A DNA stretch of 30,892 bases from assembly GCA_037178675.1 (NCBI GenBank), contig JAYMGJ010000133.1, positions 1-30,892 of the forward strand. Reading direction: 5' to 3'. A program made the translations under genes and the position numbers. Below, one piece after another: positions 11,601 through 22,309 of this stretch. Source of the stretch: Scleroderma bovista (taxonomy: Eukaryota; Basidiomycota; Agaricomycetes; Boletales; Sclerodermataceae). The stretch's first letter is position 1; every line of letters starts with the position of its first letter. The notes beneath the pieces were generated by a model, which saw only the letters and a program-made list of their open reading frames with translations, was not told the DNA's origin and did no database searches.

Positions 11601-11754
11601 TATCAGGGAGTTGGATGGAGTGTTGGTCGGCGAGCTGGACGAAGCCACACCTTGGCTTTCTGATGAGTCTTCCGATGATTTAATGTCTCACGAGATCGTT
11701 GACAACAATGGCCAGCGTATAGATGAGTCTTTTGCTAACAGAATAATTACTTAG
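8660..11754 (+). CDS. PET127: Pet127 family mitochondrial RNA-processing protein
   Basis: Homologue of yeast Pet127, a mitochondrial protein linked to 5' processing and turnover of mitochondrial transcripts and reported to belong to the PD-(D/E)XK nuclease superfamily. Model: 8660-9161, 9414-9483, 9544-9676, 9716-9874, 9949-10074, 10139-10258, 10308-10430, 10484-10581, 10638-10839, 10887-11070, 11117-11754; 784 codons, all phases consistent. Residues 1-60 are Arg/Ser-rich without acids, as in a mitochondrial presequence, which favours the 8660 start. Family motifs: QLAHGLSRVLFNPGVHW, LQDPRSRVYNF, AGSTSSLTGLLSH, TMLEKFLTLPDLEFK, MRSQLDCIDPRLPGTG followed by FDIKTRA (candidate D...DxK residues), and ARIGNMDGVLVAYHN. 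The intron 10582-10637 begins GC (GCAAGT). Intron 1 (9162-9413, 252 bp) is unusually long and may hide an extra exon. The last exon is acidic and poorly conserved. Confidence 0.92.
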
Positions 11755-12039
11755 CCAAATCATCTATCCTGTGTGGGCGACACCTTTGGGATACATAGTT
11801 TGTGTGACAAAAGGCAGAGGAGCGCGCTGGGCATGCCCCATTGTATCGGTGGCTGTGCACTCATATTATGCGCACAGATAAGCCTCTGCTCTTCCTAACG
11901 ATGCAATATGCAGCCCACAGAGTCCAGATGCTCCTCACCTTACAACGCACCGCCCCCAAAACAGCTAAGTGTTCACGTTAATGATCTCTTCTCCGACTTG
12001 CAAGCATGGATGTTATCAAGGACCCGTTCGCAGCGTAAG
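11755..12039. other. intergenic region
   Basis: Downstream of PET127. No gene or repeat is recognised; the N-terminus of the adjoining broken RTC1 copy may begin in its last 60 bases (an ATG at 12007). Confidence 0.4.
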
Positions 12040-13470
12040 TCTCGCTCGTGCGGCAACCCTTGATGAGGGCACGATCGGAAAGAGCGAATACGGCGTCAGG
12101 TGTGTAGTCCCAGTCGGGCATGTCAGATCTGCTTCTTGCCTGATGCTCGTGTATTATAGCGCTTTCTATCGAGCGCAGTGCGTCTCCGACTTCGGATCAC
12201 AAGTCGACCGTGGCGGCCATCATATGAGACATCACGCAATCTGTGGGAAGGAAATTAGCTTTAAGCTTGATGCCATAGTGCTAGCAGACGTTTCTTGGTG
12301 TCATAGCTGTTTTTCTGCGTGTCTCCTTGTCCACATTAGCAGCTCACGCTCTGACAGCCTATAACTATAAGATATTGACGAGTGCTCGCAATGGCGAGTT
12401 TATCATGTGGGATTTGAACCAATCTGGGAATTCGAAGTATGGTATGTATGTATCGATCTGTCGGCCTTTCGTACCGCTTCCTCTCACTGGTTGACAGAAC
12501 GAAAGACAGAACCATGTTCGCTCAATCCACAAACTTTCATGCTCTTCTATCGTTCCATACTCCTACGTCACAGGTTTTGCAGACGGCGATATGCAGGTTT
12601 GGGTGTGTTCGATTCAGGGTCAAAATGTCAGTATTTAACCATGATTTGGTAGGATTTGTGTGACATGTCTCGTTCTCTAATGTGGATTCACCATCAAACT
12701 TCTGTCCGCCCTCTCGTCTTTTTCCCATGTTCACATCCCCTACAAGCGGTGGTTAGTCTTGAAAATGACTCCATATACCTCTGGGACCTTCAGATGGGCC
12801 AACGAGGCCAAGTACACCGGTGCAATTCTCTCCTTGGACTGGTGTTGCACAGCCGGGTCTACTGGACCTGGTGATGACGGAAGTAGCTCAATGGTTAAGA
12901 GCTGGATTGTCAGCGGAAGTCTAGATCATACTTGTATAAGTTTGTCGTCTTACTGTGTTTCCTGTCTTGTTTCTAATGCAGAAAAGATCTGGGACTGGTC
13001 AGAGACCAGCGCGTCTTCGTACATACCAACCAAGCCAATGTATAGGCTACATCCAGCTTACTCCGTACGCGGTGTCCTCTGGCGGTCCGACTACCCATGC
13101 GAGCTTGCGCTCGTCTCAAACGCCGAGGTTGGCGCTGGGAGTGGTTCCGAGTTGATGGTGAGCCTAAGACTGCAGAATATCACGACACCTTTCATCGCTG
13201 CCGCATGCAGTATATATACCAAAGACCCTGGTTGTTGGGGACGCTATCAAAATTTGGGATGTTCGACGGGGTTGGGTGTGCGATGCTCGTTCTGTTCGCT
13301 GCTGGTGAACTCAAGATCGACCTTGTACGGACGATCCAAGTCTTTGAGTCCTACATTGGAGTGTGCAAACTTGTTTGCAGAAATGTTGATGAGGCATCGG
13401 CTGCATACCCCCGCAGCATACGTTTGGAAGCATGTTGAAGTTGAGGACGTTCGAAAGACTACTGAAGTAT
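12040..13470 (+). pseudogene. RTC1: shattered RTC1/WDR24 (GATOR2/SEA complex WD40 protein) copy
   Basis: WDR24/Rtc1 is a beta-propeller subunit of the SEACAT/GATOR2 complex, which controls TORC1 at the vacuole. Recognisable pieces in order: GSQVDRGGHH (about 12197), ILTSARNGEFIMWDLNQSGN (from 12375), HVRSIHKLSC and FADGDMQVW (12510-12600), DMSRSLMWIHHQTSVRPLVF, HPLQAVVSLENDSIYLWDLQ, GAILSLDWCC, SWIVSGSLD, KIWDWSE, YPCELALVSNAE, EYHDTF, VVGDAIKIWDVRRGW and finally RHRLHTPAAYV. These lie in different frames: shifts occur after ERKT (about 12510), between GQVHR and GAILSLDW (about 12820, with several residues missing), and twice in 13150-13230. Most of the sequence between the propeller and the C-terminal region is absent, as is the terminal zinc-binding domain. 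It is therefore a dead copy, and a functional gene probably lies elsewhere. Confidence 0.8.
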
Positions 13471-13606
13471 GCATGTTCCTTTTAGATGTTATCCTGTACT
13501 CATTTCTCGCGCCCACATTAGATATCAGAGAGCAATAATCGAAATCTTTTAGCAGACATCAGGTGTTTATCCACTCTAAGAGGGAGGGGACTACATAGAC
13601 AACGTA

Positions 13607-15081
13607 TCACGAGCTAACTTCCATGGGACTGGACGCATTAGCGAGTACGACAGCTTGAGATGCATCCAGTCGGGCCTGCCGCTCTGCAGCTTTGGCTTGG
13701 AGTACCTCAACTTCCTTCTGCAACTTGGCCTATCAAGATGTTAGTGGCATATAATCGTAAAGATGTCCGCTTACGCACCGCCTTGCTTTCTATTTCGGGT
13801 TTGTCGAAGATCGAATATGGAGGTCGTGAGGCGGGTCGCTTCATATTACCTACATCGGAATGAGGTGGTATGAATAGCGGACAATGGATAGAACAGACCC
13901 CACGCGGCTTGTTTGAATATCTCTTCCATGAAGTCGTGGTTTCTCCGGTACCTGGTTATGGCTAGTGTACGAGTAGAGATCGTTTCAGTTTCGTCTATGA
14001 ATAGGTTGCATCAACGAACTGAGACTAAAAATGATAGGGTTTCCAAACCTGCGGAATCGTCATCGTCTAGCCTAGGTGGAGCGGGTCGTTGCTTCACGAT
14101 TAAATTTAGCGCATTCGCTCACACGAGAGGTACGAAGAAACCCCACCCCGCTCATGCTACTACCTCGCTCTCTCGCACGCTCGCGTTCACGCCGCCTTTC
14201 AAGCGCCTCCATGGCACTGTTCTGTTGGGCAATCATTGCTTGTGGGTTCATCCCCATTGTTTGTTGGTTTAAACCGATAACCTGAGGATTCATTCCCTGT
14301 TGGGTCATGCCCATGGGCTGTGGCGGCATCCCCATGGGTGCCTGAGGTGGAGGCGGCGGTCCGGAACCGGAAGGATACACCTTTTGGCCGGCCTTTTCAC
14401 CCATAATGTATACCGACGGCTCGGTAATTGGACGGAGGGGATATTGTCGTACGGGTGCAGACAGCAACGAAGGCACGATTTCTATATTTTTCAAGCAAGC
14501 GGTATGAGAGCTATTCAGTATCATTCCATGATAGCAATGTTTCAACATACGAGTAGGTGGGCCACGCGTGTAGTGCACGAGCACAAGTTGGGGATGGCCG
14601 CCTTTGTTGAGGCGGTATCGTCGACGAAGGCGCCATGCTGTCGTGTCCTGCGAATTAGGGATGAAACCAAATTTTATTTCCGATATTTCGATTTCCTAGC
14701 CTTTGAGATTAGCCATAGGTTGTATGGTGCAGGGTGGAACATTGCAATAACGTACGCGGTTGCCCACAGGGACTGTGCCCCGTGTTTCTTGGTCCTGGTA
14801 TCGAATACCGTCATTTGGAAACTGCGTGGGATTTTGCAGGTATAGGAGTATAAGTTGCCCCTCTACCGTGCAATGTTGGCAAAGAGGTGAGGTTATTGCT
14901 TATGTGATCACGCACCGACTGGTTTGTCTATGAAGGTCCATGAGTAGGGGACTGACTGGGAGAGTGGTAGTGCTCTTAGAAGCATGTTAGCTGCTGTCTC
15001 GATGGTTACATTTCCATGTAGTCCCAGGTTTTCCGGGAAGCGCAGACACGGTAATTCTGGATGCGCCTGCTGGAAAGACAT
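13607..15081 (-). CDS. SSR4: Ssr4-like subunit of SWI/SNF and RSC chromatin remodelling complexes
   Basis: Nuclear protein known from fission yeast as a shared SWI/SNF-RSC subunit. Model on the minus strand: 15081-14916, 14862-14756, 14695-14551, 14481-14147, 14091-14049, 13994-13899, 13849-13779, 13729-13607; 361 codons plus stop, every junction in phase. The N-terminal domain (about 1-150) has LRFPENLGLHGNV, LLRALPLSQSVPYSWTFID, FGFIPNSQDTTAWR and LVLVHYTRGPP. The middle is Pro/Met/Gln-rich with MGEKAGQKVYPSGSG and repeated MGMNPQ-type units. The C-terminus holds a basic coiled segment (EALERRREREKA-like), an acidic DDDDSADE patch, TLAITRYRRNHDFMEEIF, PPYSIFDKPEIE and a final coiled coil KLQKEVEVLQAKAAERQ. 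The MSFQQ start directly precedes the conserved block. It faces the broken RTC1 copy tail-to-tail. Confidence 0.92.
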
Positions 15082-15594
15082 GGATGGTTGTTTGGATCGA
15101 AGGCCTGGAACCAAACAAACGATCAGCATTACATAATACAGTTTCCATTGGCTCGGCCGATCTCATTCCGGAATGGAACCCCTATGAAATTCCGATCCTT
15201 GGAAACGGAAATTTGAACTCTTCATCACACTTTCAATTCGGAGAATAAAGATACTCACAAATTGCTTGGCTTCAAAAATTGGACTCGGTCGCGACTTCAA
15301 ACCCAAGCCATTATTTGACGTCATTGCCACTGGTATAATGCTGCGCATATGAGGCTCTATAAAATCCCTCGACAAACAGCCGTGAATTGCATCTCGATGC
15401 CTTCAGGAGATCATATTGCAGGTCGTCTCACCATCTCTTGCTCACCAGCGGGCAACTCGCCATGATATGTCCACATCAAATTGACACGTTTCATTTCTAC
15501 GACGACCCTACCCTCATATACTGGATCCGTGAGCCTTGCCTTTTCCCGCTTGTCCGTTGTGCTTAGTAGCACGGTCAAAGTTTACACGGAGTCA
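15082..15594. other. intergenic, upstream of SSR4
   Basis: Holds the SSR4 promoter on the minus strand and possibly an unresolved 5' exon of the DUF6533-type gene (ATGTCCACATC near 15465). No further gene is recognised. Confidence 0.4.
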
Positions 15595-17044
15595 TTATCC
15601 CGAACGGCTGCGCTGTCTGTGCTGATCTACGAAAGATGTGAGTAGCTGTATTCGCGTTCATATGTCGCTGATCCTCGCCATAGGTATCGTTCTCGAGCAA
15701 GAGGTATAACATTACTCACTATGTCCCATCGGAACTGTTAAACCACGCACAGGTCGACCTTATCTGGCTGAAGCGAAAGACATGGGTCACATTCTTATAC
15801 TTCTTTGTCCGTATGCGATCTCTCTATCTTTCATACTCATATCTAACTTGTACGGCAGATTTCTTGGATGTCAATTGCATGGATCGTAGTTAGAATGGGT
15901 AAGCTATTTGACCGTCGAAGACCGTTGCGGTTATCACCTGTCAGTAGTTCCGGTGGATCCCAATCAGGTCTCTGCTATCACGGTAATGCCGTGGTCTTCG
16001 TTACCATCATGCTGACGGCTGAACCATTCTTTCCAGACGTATGCTACACCCACTCTCTGTATTCATGACCTAATAATCCTTCAGTTGTACTGTGTACATA
16101 CTGGGCAGTGACCTGGTGTGCGTTTCCAGTGGTATCACGTGTTAGTTGACATACTGACTCCTCCACTCCAGAGCGCTTCTCATGACTCTCTCTGTTCAAG
16201 GTACGAGTCGTCGCATAGTACTTCTCCCTGGTGCTCAACACCTCTGCCAGTGATTCTCCAGTTCCGGGTAGGCGTAACCATTCTCGTCGTAATTTAATCG
16301 CTCGATCACGACGCTATCTCTAAAGGTATGGGCAATATACGAACGAAGTCGCAAAATTATGTGGTTTCTAACGGTCCTCATCATCCTTGAAATTATGACT
16401 ATGGTCACTTTCATGGCTATCACTATAGCCACGTTAGATAGTACGTATCTCTCATAATCATTTCCTCGGTCGCCCTTACGCATGGATATACTGCTAGAGC
16501 TACCCATAGTCTCGACACCATTCGGATGTGCATTTGAGACTCTTCCCCCTCTTACATCGCTGTTTTGGGTTTCGGCAATCATCGTGGAACCAATTCTCTG
16601 CATACTCGTACTCAGGAAAGCATTCGGTTTACTAAACGCACGTACAGAAACAACAGCATTGTTAGCACGGGACAGGTTGGTCACTGTCTTCGGCAGGTTA
16701 AATCGCCGACTCATTACGATGTCTACTACTCGAAGCTTGGTATATTTCCTCCCGTGAGTCGTCTCCTTCCCGGCGAGGATATATCTGACGTCGTGACGGG
16801 ACCACCTTAGAATTTTCGCAGAGCTCTCGTCCATGCTCGTGGCATGGCTCACCCACCCATTATATATCAATTTTTTCTTCCCGTGCGTCTTGGCCATTCC
16901 CTTCTCTAATAAGAATGTAGCTAACTGCATCGACGTATATGTCCTAGTTGGACCATTGCATTCCCCTCCCTATTCGGCTGTCGCCTCCTATTGAATATCC
17001 GCCAACATTTTGAGTCCCCACGGACCTCCGATGAAGTCGAGATG
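15595..17044 (+). pseudogene. DUF6533-type multi-pass membrane protein gene, probably broken
   Basis: Readable exons: 15595-15637, a 20-bp microexon 15684-15703, 15753-15810 (together LSRTAALSVLIYERCIVLE, QEVDLIWLKRKTWVTFLYFF), about 16323-16440 (VWAIYERSRKIMWFLTVLII), 16498-16675 (TSLFWVSAIIVEPILCILV ... LLARDS), 16736-16753, and a last one ending at 17044 (FPSLFGCRLLLNIRQHFES, then DEVEM). This is the layout of DUF6533 proteins, a very large agaricomycete family of about seven membrane helices and unknown function; the YD/YE...D/EQEV..IW motif is the DUF6533 signature. Between 15811 and 16320 only scraps of the expected helices 2-4 can be read, and the frame after the third exon runs into a TAG, so the copy is likely inactive unless that intron is misjudged. 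Confidence 0.65.
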
Positions 17045-17541
17045 GTAACTTACACCTCTGTGTGATTGCCTCCCGATACCAAAATTCAGTTTTCGATTCT
17101 GGGGAGCGGGTGCCGTTGTTCATCGTTCACATTGGTGTTACCCTGTATGCAAGTGTCATTTCTGGTTTCCACGGTCTGATTACATTTTGAACTACCCATC
17201 TGATGCATTATATCACATCCGAGTTTCTCTCATCTGTGTTCAGGGGCTTTCCGTAAAGAGTATTCGCCTATGGGAAATGGTCCTTACCCCTATGTCGACA
17301 ACTTTTCTGCACTCAGACCATACATTTCTATGAATATGCTTTGTGGAGGTCGTAACGTCATGGGCCTAGAAGTAGGCTGTGAGACACGTGTCCTTTAGAC
17401 GCCAGAGGACCTTGGTGCGACTACCACATTCAACGCACTGCTTGTACGTTCAATCTGTCACTGAAGTCGGGTAAGCTGCCTTGAAGCTAGCGGCCACCTT
17501 GATGCCAATCATTGTAGTGCATACTCCACAGCGACGCTTGC
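17045..17541. other. intergenic, upstream of F-box gene
   Basis: No gene recognised. It may contain the ragged 3' end of the DUF6533-type gene and the promoter of the F-box gene. Confidence 0.4.
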
Positions 17542-19175
17542 ATGGATGAACTTACTCAAGCACGAGCGGAACTAGATCGACTCGAGAGGAGAGAGCGAGA
17601 ACTTCGTAAACAGCTTTGCAGCATCAGAAAGTTTGTCAAGGTGCAGAAGTCGCTGATAGAATCACTTGTTCGGAGGGTACCAGCACCTATCAAACGGCTT
17701 CCTATCGAGATTCTGCTGTGGATACTCGACTTCGCCCTGCAGGTAGATGACTCCAGCGACGTGTACCATCAGAGGAAGCGAGAACTGGCAGTGGTATCAC
17801 GTCATTGGAGGGATGTAATATTCAACTACCCAGCCTTTTGGACTAGGATCAGGATAACCCCAAGCTGGGGTACATCACTTGTCAAGGAGCACGTGGAACG
17901 GAGTGGGAAATGTCTCCTGGATATCGACGTCCGAAACTGGGATAGGTGGACATCCTTCAGTGACCTTCGCTTCTCACTTTCCCTGGTTATCGCCTCTGCA
18001 TATCGCTGGCGTAACATTGATATCCGTGAGAATAGTGAATTCTGTTCGCAGTACGTCTTTGACATCCTTAGCGCCTCTACATTCCCCTCTCTCGTCCATG
18101 CTGCCATCATTTGTGAGCACCGCATCATCTACCCGCAATTTCTTAGACCAGAGAGCTCCCCCGCCCTCAAACACGTGGAGATCAAAAACCTTGATTACCG
18201 CACTGATGACAACATTCCCATCGGTTCCAGGGTCGTAGACTTCTCCCTTCAATCCTGGTCCGGTGCCGAATCTCTGAATCTTCATTTGCTCCAGCAGTTG
18301 ACAACTCTCTCGCTCTCGACAGATGCCAGTTATCTGTCTCTTGACACAGATAGTGCTATTTTTCCATTCCTTACGTCTCTTGTGGTCAAGGTCAGCAAGG
18401 TCAATTTAACAAGTCTCATGGCGGCGATAGTGGCCCCGCGACTGGCTCATTTCTGCTATTTGGCAGGGGGATCGATACCTCACAGTGAGAGAACCACTGT
18501 CATACCCGGTGGTTTCGAATCCAAGTTCAACAATGTCCGGCGTGTTGCTTTCCATGTACAAGACCTAAACTCAATCGGCGCTGAGATGTACTCGGCATTT
18601 CCTAATGTGTGTGCCGCAGAGGTACACATTAATGGATTTGCCGCCGGTACAATAGACAATGTGTCGTGCGCCGTAGACCACTGGGCACGTCTACAGGACC
18701 TGTCGCTTTTTGCTCCGACGATTACACTCGTGCATATTGCAAACGATCTTGCACCGAGGCTCCACCGGCGGCAACCCGTGCGGGCAATGTTACATCTCAA
18801 GCTCAGCAGAGTTGCTCACACTAGTATTCCCTTCGAGAATACCAGCTCGGAGAACCAAGATATTTTTACCCTGTTCAACTCACTACATGAATACTGTGCT
18901 CTGGAACTAGTGAATTTCCCATTGACGTTTCGAATGAAATCCGTCCCAAGGTCTGCCAACAATCCTATGTCCCAGTTGGTAAGTGGTTTGTATCCCCTGT
19001 CTTGATGTTCATATCATACAGTCACATCTACATTTGGTGATATCAGGCATCGCCATCCACTCATCACCTGCACTCCTCGGAGCCCATCGAGCCAGATCTG
19101 GATCGTAGCGATAGCCCAGATATCTGGAGTACATATACGGATAAGAGCTGCAGTGGACTATCTGGCGAGACGTGA
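17542..19175 (+). CDS. F-box protein with leucine-rich C-terminal region
   Basis: Two exons, 17542-18978 and 19047-19175 (intron GTAAGT...TATCAG in phase 0), 521 codons. Residues 1-45 form a charged coiled coil (ARAELDRLERRERELRKQL). The F-box follows at about 50-100: IKRLPIEILLWILDFAL then ELAVVSRHWRDVIFNYPAFW. The remainder has irregular Leu-rich strands (LRFSLSLVIA, LHLLQQLTTLSL, FPFLTSLVVKVSKV) typical of basidiomycete F-box/LRR-like proteins. Such proteins are presumed substrate adaptors of SCF ubiquitin ligases via Skp1; the target is unknown. The first ATG opens the frame and gives the usual agaricomycete F-box architecture (coiled coil, F-box, variable tail). A remnant of a paralogue lies at 21.2-21.4 kb. 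This family expands and decays quickly, so functionality is likely but not certain. Confidence 0.88.
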
Positions 19176-19375
19176 GCCGGCCATTACTCGAATACCCTTC
19201 CCCAATGATCCACTTTACTGCACCAAATGATCGTGTCTGTATATTCCAAGTGTTGTAGCGTTGTCCCGACTTGTATTTTTAGAGGACAGTTGCTAGCTTG
19301 CTATCCTTTCCGGTTCATACTAGCGGCACATTTTCTCTCATAGAGTTGATCATCTTGCACCTCACCATGCAATGA

Positions 19376-19870
19376 CCGAAGAGCTCAATAATGATCTGGG
19401 ACTCCTCTGAACTGGACCATGCTTTACGCTTGACAAATCACGCGTATGACCCGTGTCAACCACAGTACGATACAAGCATGGTGCGTATTTTCCTTATAGT
19501 GGCTGCAGATATTCATGGACTACATTTGTACGCCAGGAATGTCATGAAATGCTTTTGCTTCATACCATCCTACAGACAAAGATGAGGGTTTTCGCTTCTC
19601 CAGCATGAAAACCTCTTCTGAGGCGTGCTGATCCGGGAGATCGACCCGAGTCCAATATCCTCCAGGGGCATCAATTCCTGGCCCCTTTCCTCGAACACTT
19701 GGATCACGTCATTCATACGGGTATGTACTCCTTGACGAGTTTCCTCTCAAAGATATCACTGCATCAGAATCAACCCACACGGCGACTAACCTCTCGCTTA
19801 GCACAGACCTCACCTTGCGCGATCCCTCCCTATGGCAGAGATGATGCTTTATGTTACGCTTCACTCTCTG
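19376..19870 (+). pseudogene. fragment (copy A) of the tandem small membrane-protein family
   Basis: GACCGAAGAGCTCAA at about 19376-19390 matches the start of copy B (23100). Near 19799-19865 the string CTCACCTTG...CTATGGCAGAGATGATG...GTTACGCT matches exon 3 of copy C (25580-25640). Between them the expected exon 1 end and microexon are missing, and a TGA follows GLL in the first piece. It is a decayed copy. Upstream, 19176-19375 shows no gene. Confidence 0.5.
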
Positions 19871-21227
19871 GAGGTGCACCACTCACCAGTTTTCCTGACC
19901 TTTCACCTCGGAAGTCGGCTAGGCTCCAGCAATATTGGCATACTGTACAAGAATGTTATGCACAGGCTGCTTGGGTGTTCGGCAGTCCATTACAATTGTG
20001 GATTGGCGGGTGAGTTTACTATTTGACAATCTGTGAGTTGATCACCTAGTATAAAATGTACGGCTTGCACGCAAAAGGTGAGAGTAATACGCTCATGTCT
20101 GTTGATGCAGAGGATTACATTAATTAGGGTCTATCGGAAGGTTTCACTTGAGCGAGTCGCTGTAGTATGCCTTCTCGTGTCAATGGTCATGATCTTGGCT
20201 TCGTACTAACGGCTCATGGTGACCGATGGGGAAGAAAATCACTCGGTCGATGGTGTCATGTGTGCTTCTCTTCCAACCTGCGTTGACGGTTAGTGTTGAA
20301 CGAGAAGGTCGGACCGCTTGTCACAATTTTGACCAGTTTGCATTCATTATCTATAACCTGTCTGTGATGAGATACCTGTGATTATTCAAGGTAATTTGGA
20401 ACGAGAAGTGGGTAAAGCTGACAGCTGTCTGGGGCTTTTCTGATACGTTCGAATTCTGCATGCTGATGATAGAGGTTGCACTCAAAAGTAACTTCTCCTT
20501 AAGGTCTAACACCCCATCGCAACTGATCATGACAGTGTTACGATCGCAGAGCCTTCGGAACCATAGCCACAGCTCCATGCGAGTTCCAACCCGGCCCACC
20601 ATGACAGCAAGTGGTCAGTTCAAGAAAAAAGGATCCAAAGCTCTATTATGAAAATGTCTCGAGCCTTAAAAGTCCATTCTTGCTCTCAAAAGACCCCTAG
20701 CTTAAACAGAATCAAATCATATTATGTAGTGCATGGCATCTGGCATATATGGGTCACTGGAGGATTTGGGGTAAAGCATATTTTATTTCTAGTCCGTACA
20801 CCCAGCGCGATGGGCAGCTCGGTCATGCAATTTTGCACTATAACGAGTCTGAGGCAAGACACCTGCCGCAACAACGGTCAGTGAGTACGACACTCATCTG
20901 ATCTTCATGCCGCACACACATCTCCGCCTCGAATACAACCGAATAACTGCGAGGACTGACACACTAGTAAGGTAAGATGGAAATTGGATGCGATATGCAC
21001 TTACTTCGTCGACCTCTTCAATGGTACTGTCGGCGGCCCTCACCAGCGATGTCCGAGATGCTTCGACTCTGTCCAACACCAGTGAGAGATCTTGCCACGC
21101 CTCAAAGCGCGCCTGAAGCCCCTCAGATATCTCTTACCCCCATTTTAACTGTGCCTTTGCTGTAGATGGGCAGTGAGACTCAATAATGAATGCACCTCGG
21201 AGCTTAGCGATTTGCCTGCTTTCTGGA
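19871..21227. other. gene-poor stretch with weak exon-like pieces
   Basis: No recognisable gene. Two weak signals: on the + strand 19886-20012 reads SARLQQYWHTVQECYAQAAW up to a GTGAGT donor. On the minus strand, from about 21110 down to 20905, a helical, charged segment (LSLVLDRVEASRTSLV ... STIEEVDE) is followed by a GTAAGT...CTCGCAG intron and LFGCIRGGDVCAA plus stop. Neither has a clear start, so neither is called as a gene. Confidence 0.25.
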
Positions 21228-21425
21228 TTTTGTGGTGGGAAGGCACAGTACGTTTGTGATCAAGGTCAACAATCTCATTTTGACAAGGCTCATGGCGACT
21301 GTTCTGTCCCCCACGACTGGCCTATATCTGTTATTGGGAGGAATGGTCACTTTACGAGAGAATATCGGGTTTCGAATTCAAGCTCGGCACTGTCCGGCGT
21401 ATTCCTCTTCGTGTGGGAACCCAGT
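21228..21425 (+). pseudogene. remnant of an F-box/LRR paralogue
   Basis: The frame reading FVIKVNNLILTRLMATVLSP and YLLLGG matches residues LVVKVSKVNLTSLMAAIVAP and CYLAGG of the intact F-box gene at 18380-18470. The DNA also aligns (GATCAAGGTCAACAATCTCA against GGTCAAGGTCAGCAAGGTCA). The flanks do not continue the match, and there is no F-box, so this is a truncated relic. Confidence 0.6.
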
Positions 21426-21680
21426 GTATGACTGAGAGACATCTAGATGCGCAGTTTGGGCTGCCTTGGATGCGGAAAGAAACAAAGAAACAGGTGGCGT
21501 CACAGTCACTCGCTCAAAGACCATATTCTAGTGCTCGTCCTACGTAATAGAATCCCAATCATCCCCGGCCCGTCCGATCTGCTGAGCAAATAAATTACTA
21601 TATATGTCCATCCTCCTCATCCTCCCCCTAACGATGGCTGGCTGGTAGTTATTCCAAAGCGATGCTATGCGGTTTTGTCT

Positions 21681-21689
21681 ACCAGGGTC
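21681..21689. repeat. target-site duplication, left copy (ACCAGGGTC)
   Basis: ACCAGGGTC abuts the left inverted repeat directly and recurs directly after the right one at 22821-22829. A 9-bp duplication is the length expected for Mutator-like transposition. Confidence 0.88.
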
Positions 21690-21808
21690 TAGTCTGGTGA
21701 CCAGACTGTCTATGAAGTTGTAGTACTTGGTGGCAAACTGTCGATAGACAGTCTGGTAAAACTGGGTTCGAAATCGTAGGGCCGCGCGGATTCCACGGTC
21801 AGGTGATG
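21690..21808 (+). repeat. left terminal inverted repeat, 119 bp
   Basis: Identical over all 119 bases to the reverse complement of 22702-22820. The outer end carries a palindrome, AGTCTGGTGACCAGACT (21691-21707), and a 13-bp inverted pair, CCAGACTGTCTAT (21701-21713) and ATAGACAGTCTGG (21744-21756). AGTCTGG thus occurs three times in alternating orientation, as expected of transposase-binding sites. Confidence 0.95.
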
Positions 21809-22309
21809 CATAGCCCATTTAAAAATACAATATTTTGTCAAGATAAGTGCCAAATGAATTATATATGCTAATGCTAAGCTCAAGGCATCGTCCACGCACA
21901 TCGCACACCTTCGATGGTCGGGTCCACAAATGTTGAATACCTCCAAAATGGAGCTACGCAGAAGCGTAAAGCGCGCAAATGGATGCGCACAGCCTTGAAA
22001 CAGATGTGCAAAGTGTTACAGAAAACACAAGAATGCCTGGAAACGAAAGCAGAAATGTTAGAACACATCGAATCAGGTTGAGGACGCAAAACATGAATGC
22101 GCCAATCAAGACCGCAAGTTGAAGTTTTGTCTTTGAACAAGTCAAGAGCAGAGACGAGGCGTTGAGCGCAGATGAATGGGTTACGGCGAGCGCTGAGGGC
22201 GACAACACTGGTGATGGCAATGACGGTGACGACGGACGAGATGGAGACATGGACAGCACGACTAGCGGCGGCAGCGTTGACTTAACGCGAGTCAATGAAG
22301 CACTTCTGG

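Noticed and set aside
11166..11648. 160-codon minus-strand frame inside PET127
   Set aside because: Ser/Arg-rich antisense shadow of the acidic PET127 C-terminal exon.
14072..14845. + strand frames of 119-181 codons at 13913-14845
   Set aside because: They are antisense to SSR4, whose minus-strand exons give a complete in-frame conserved protein.
16235..16930. Open frame of 231 codons on the minus strand
   Set aside because: It is antisense to the DUF6533-type exons, whose recognisable protein, splice sites and phases lie on the + strand; it has no family motif.
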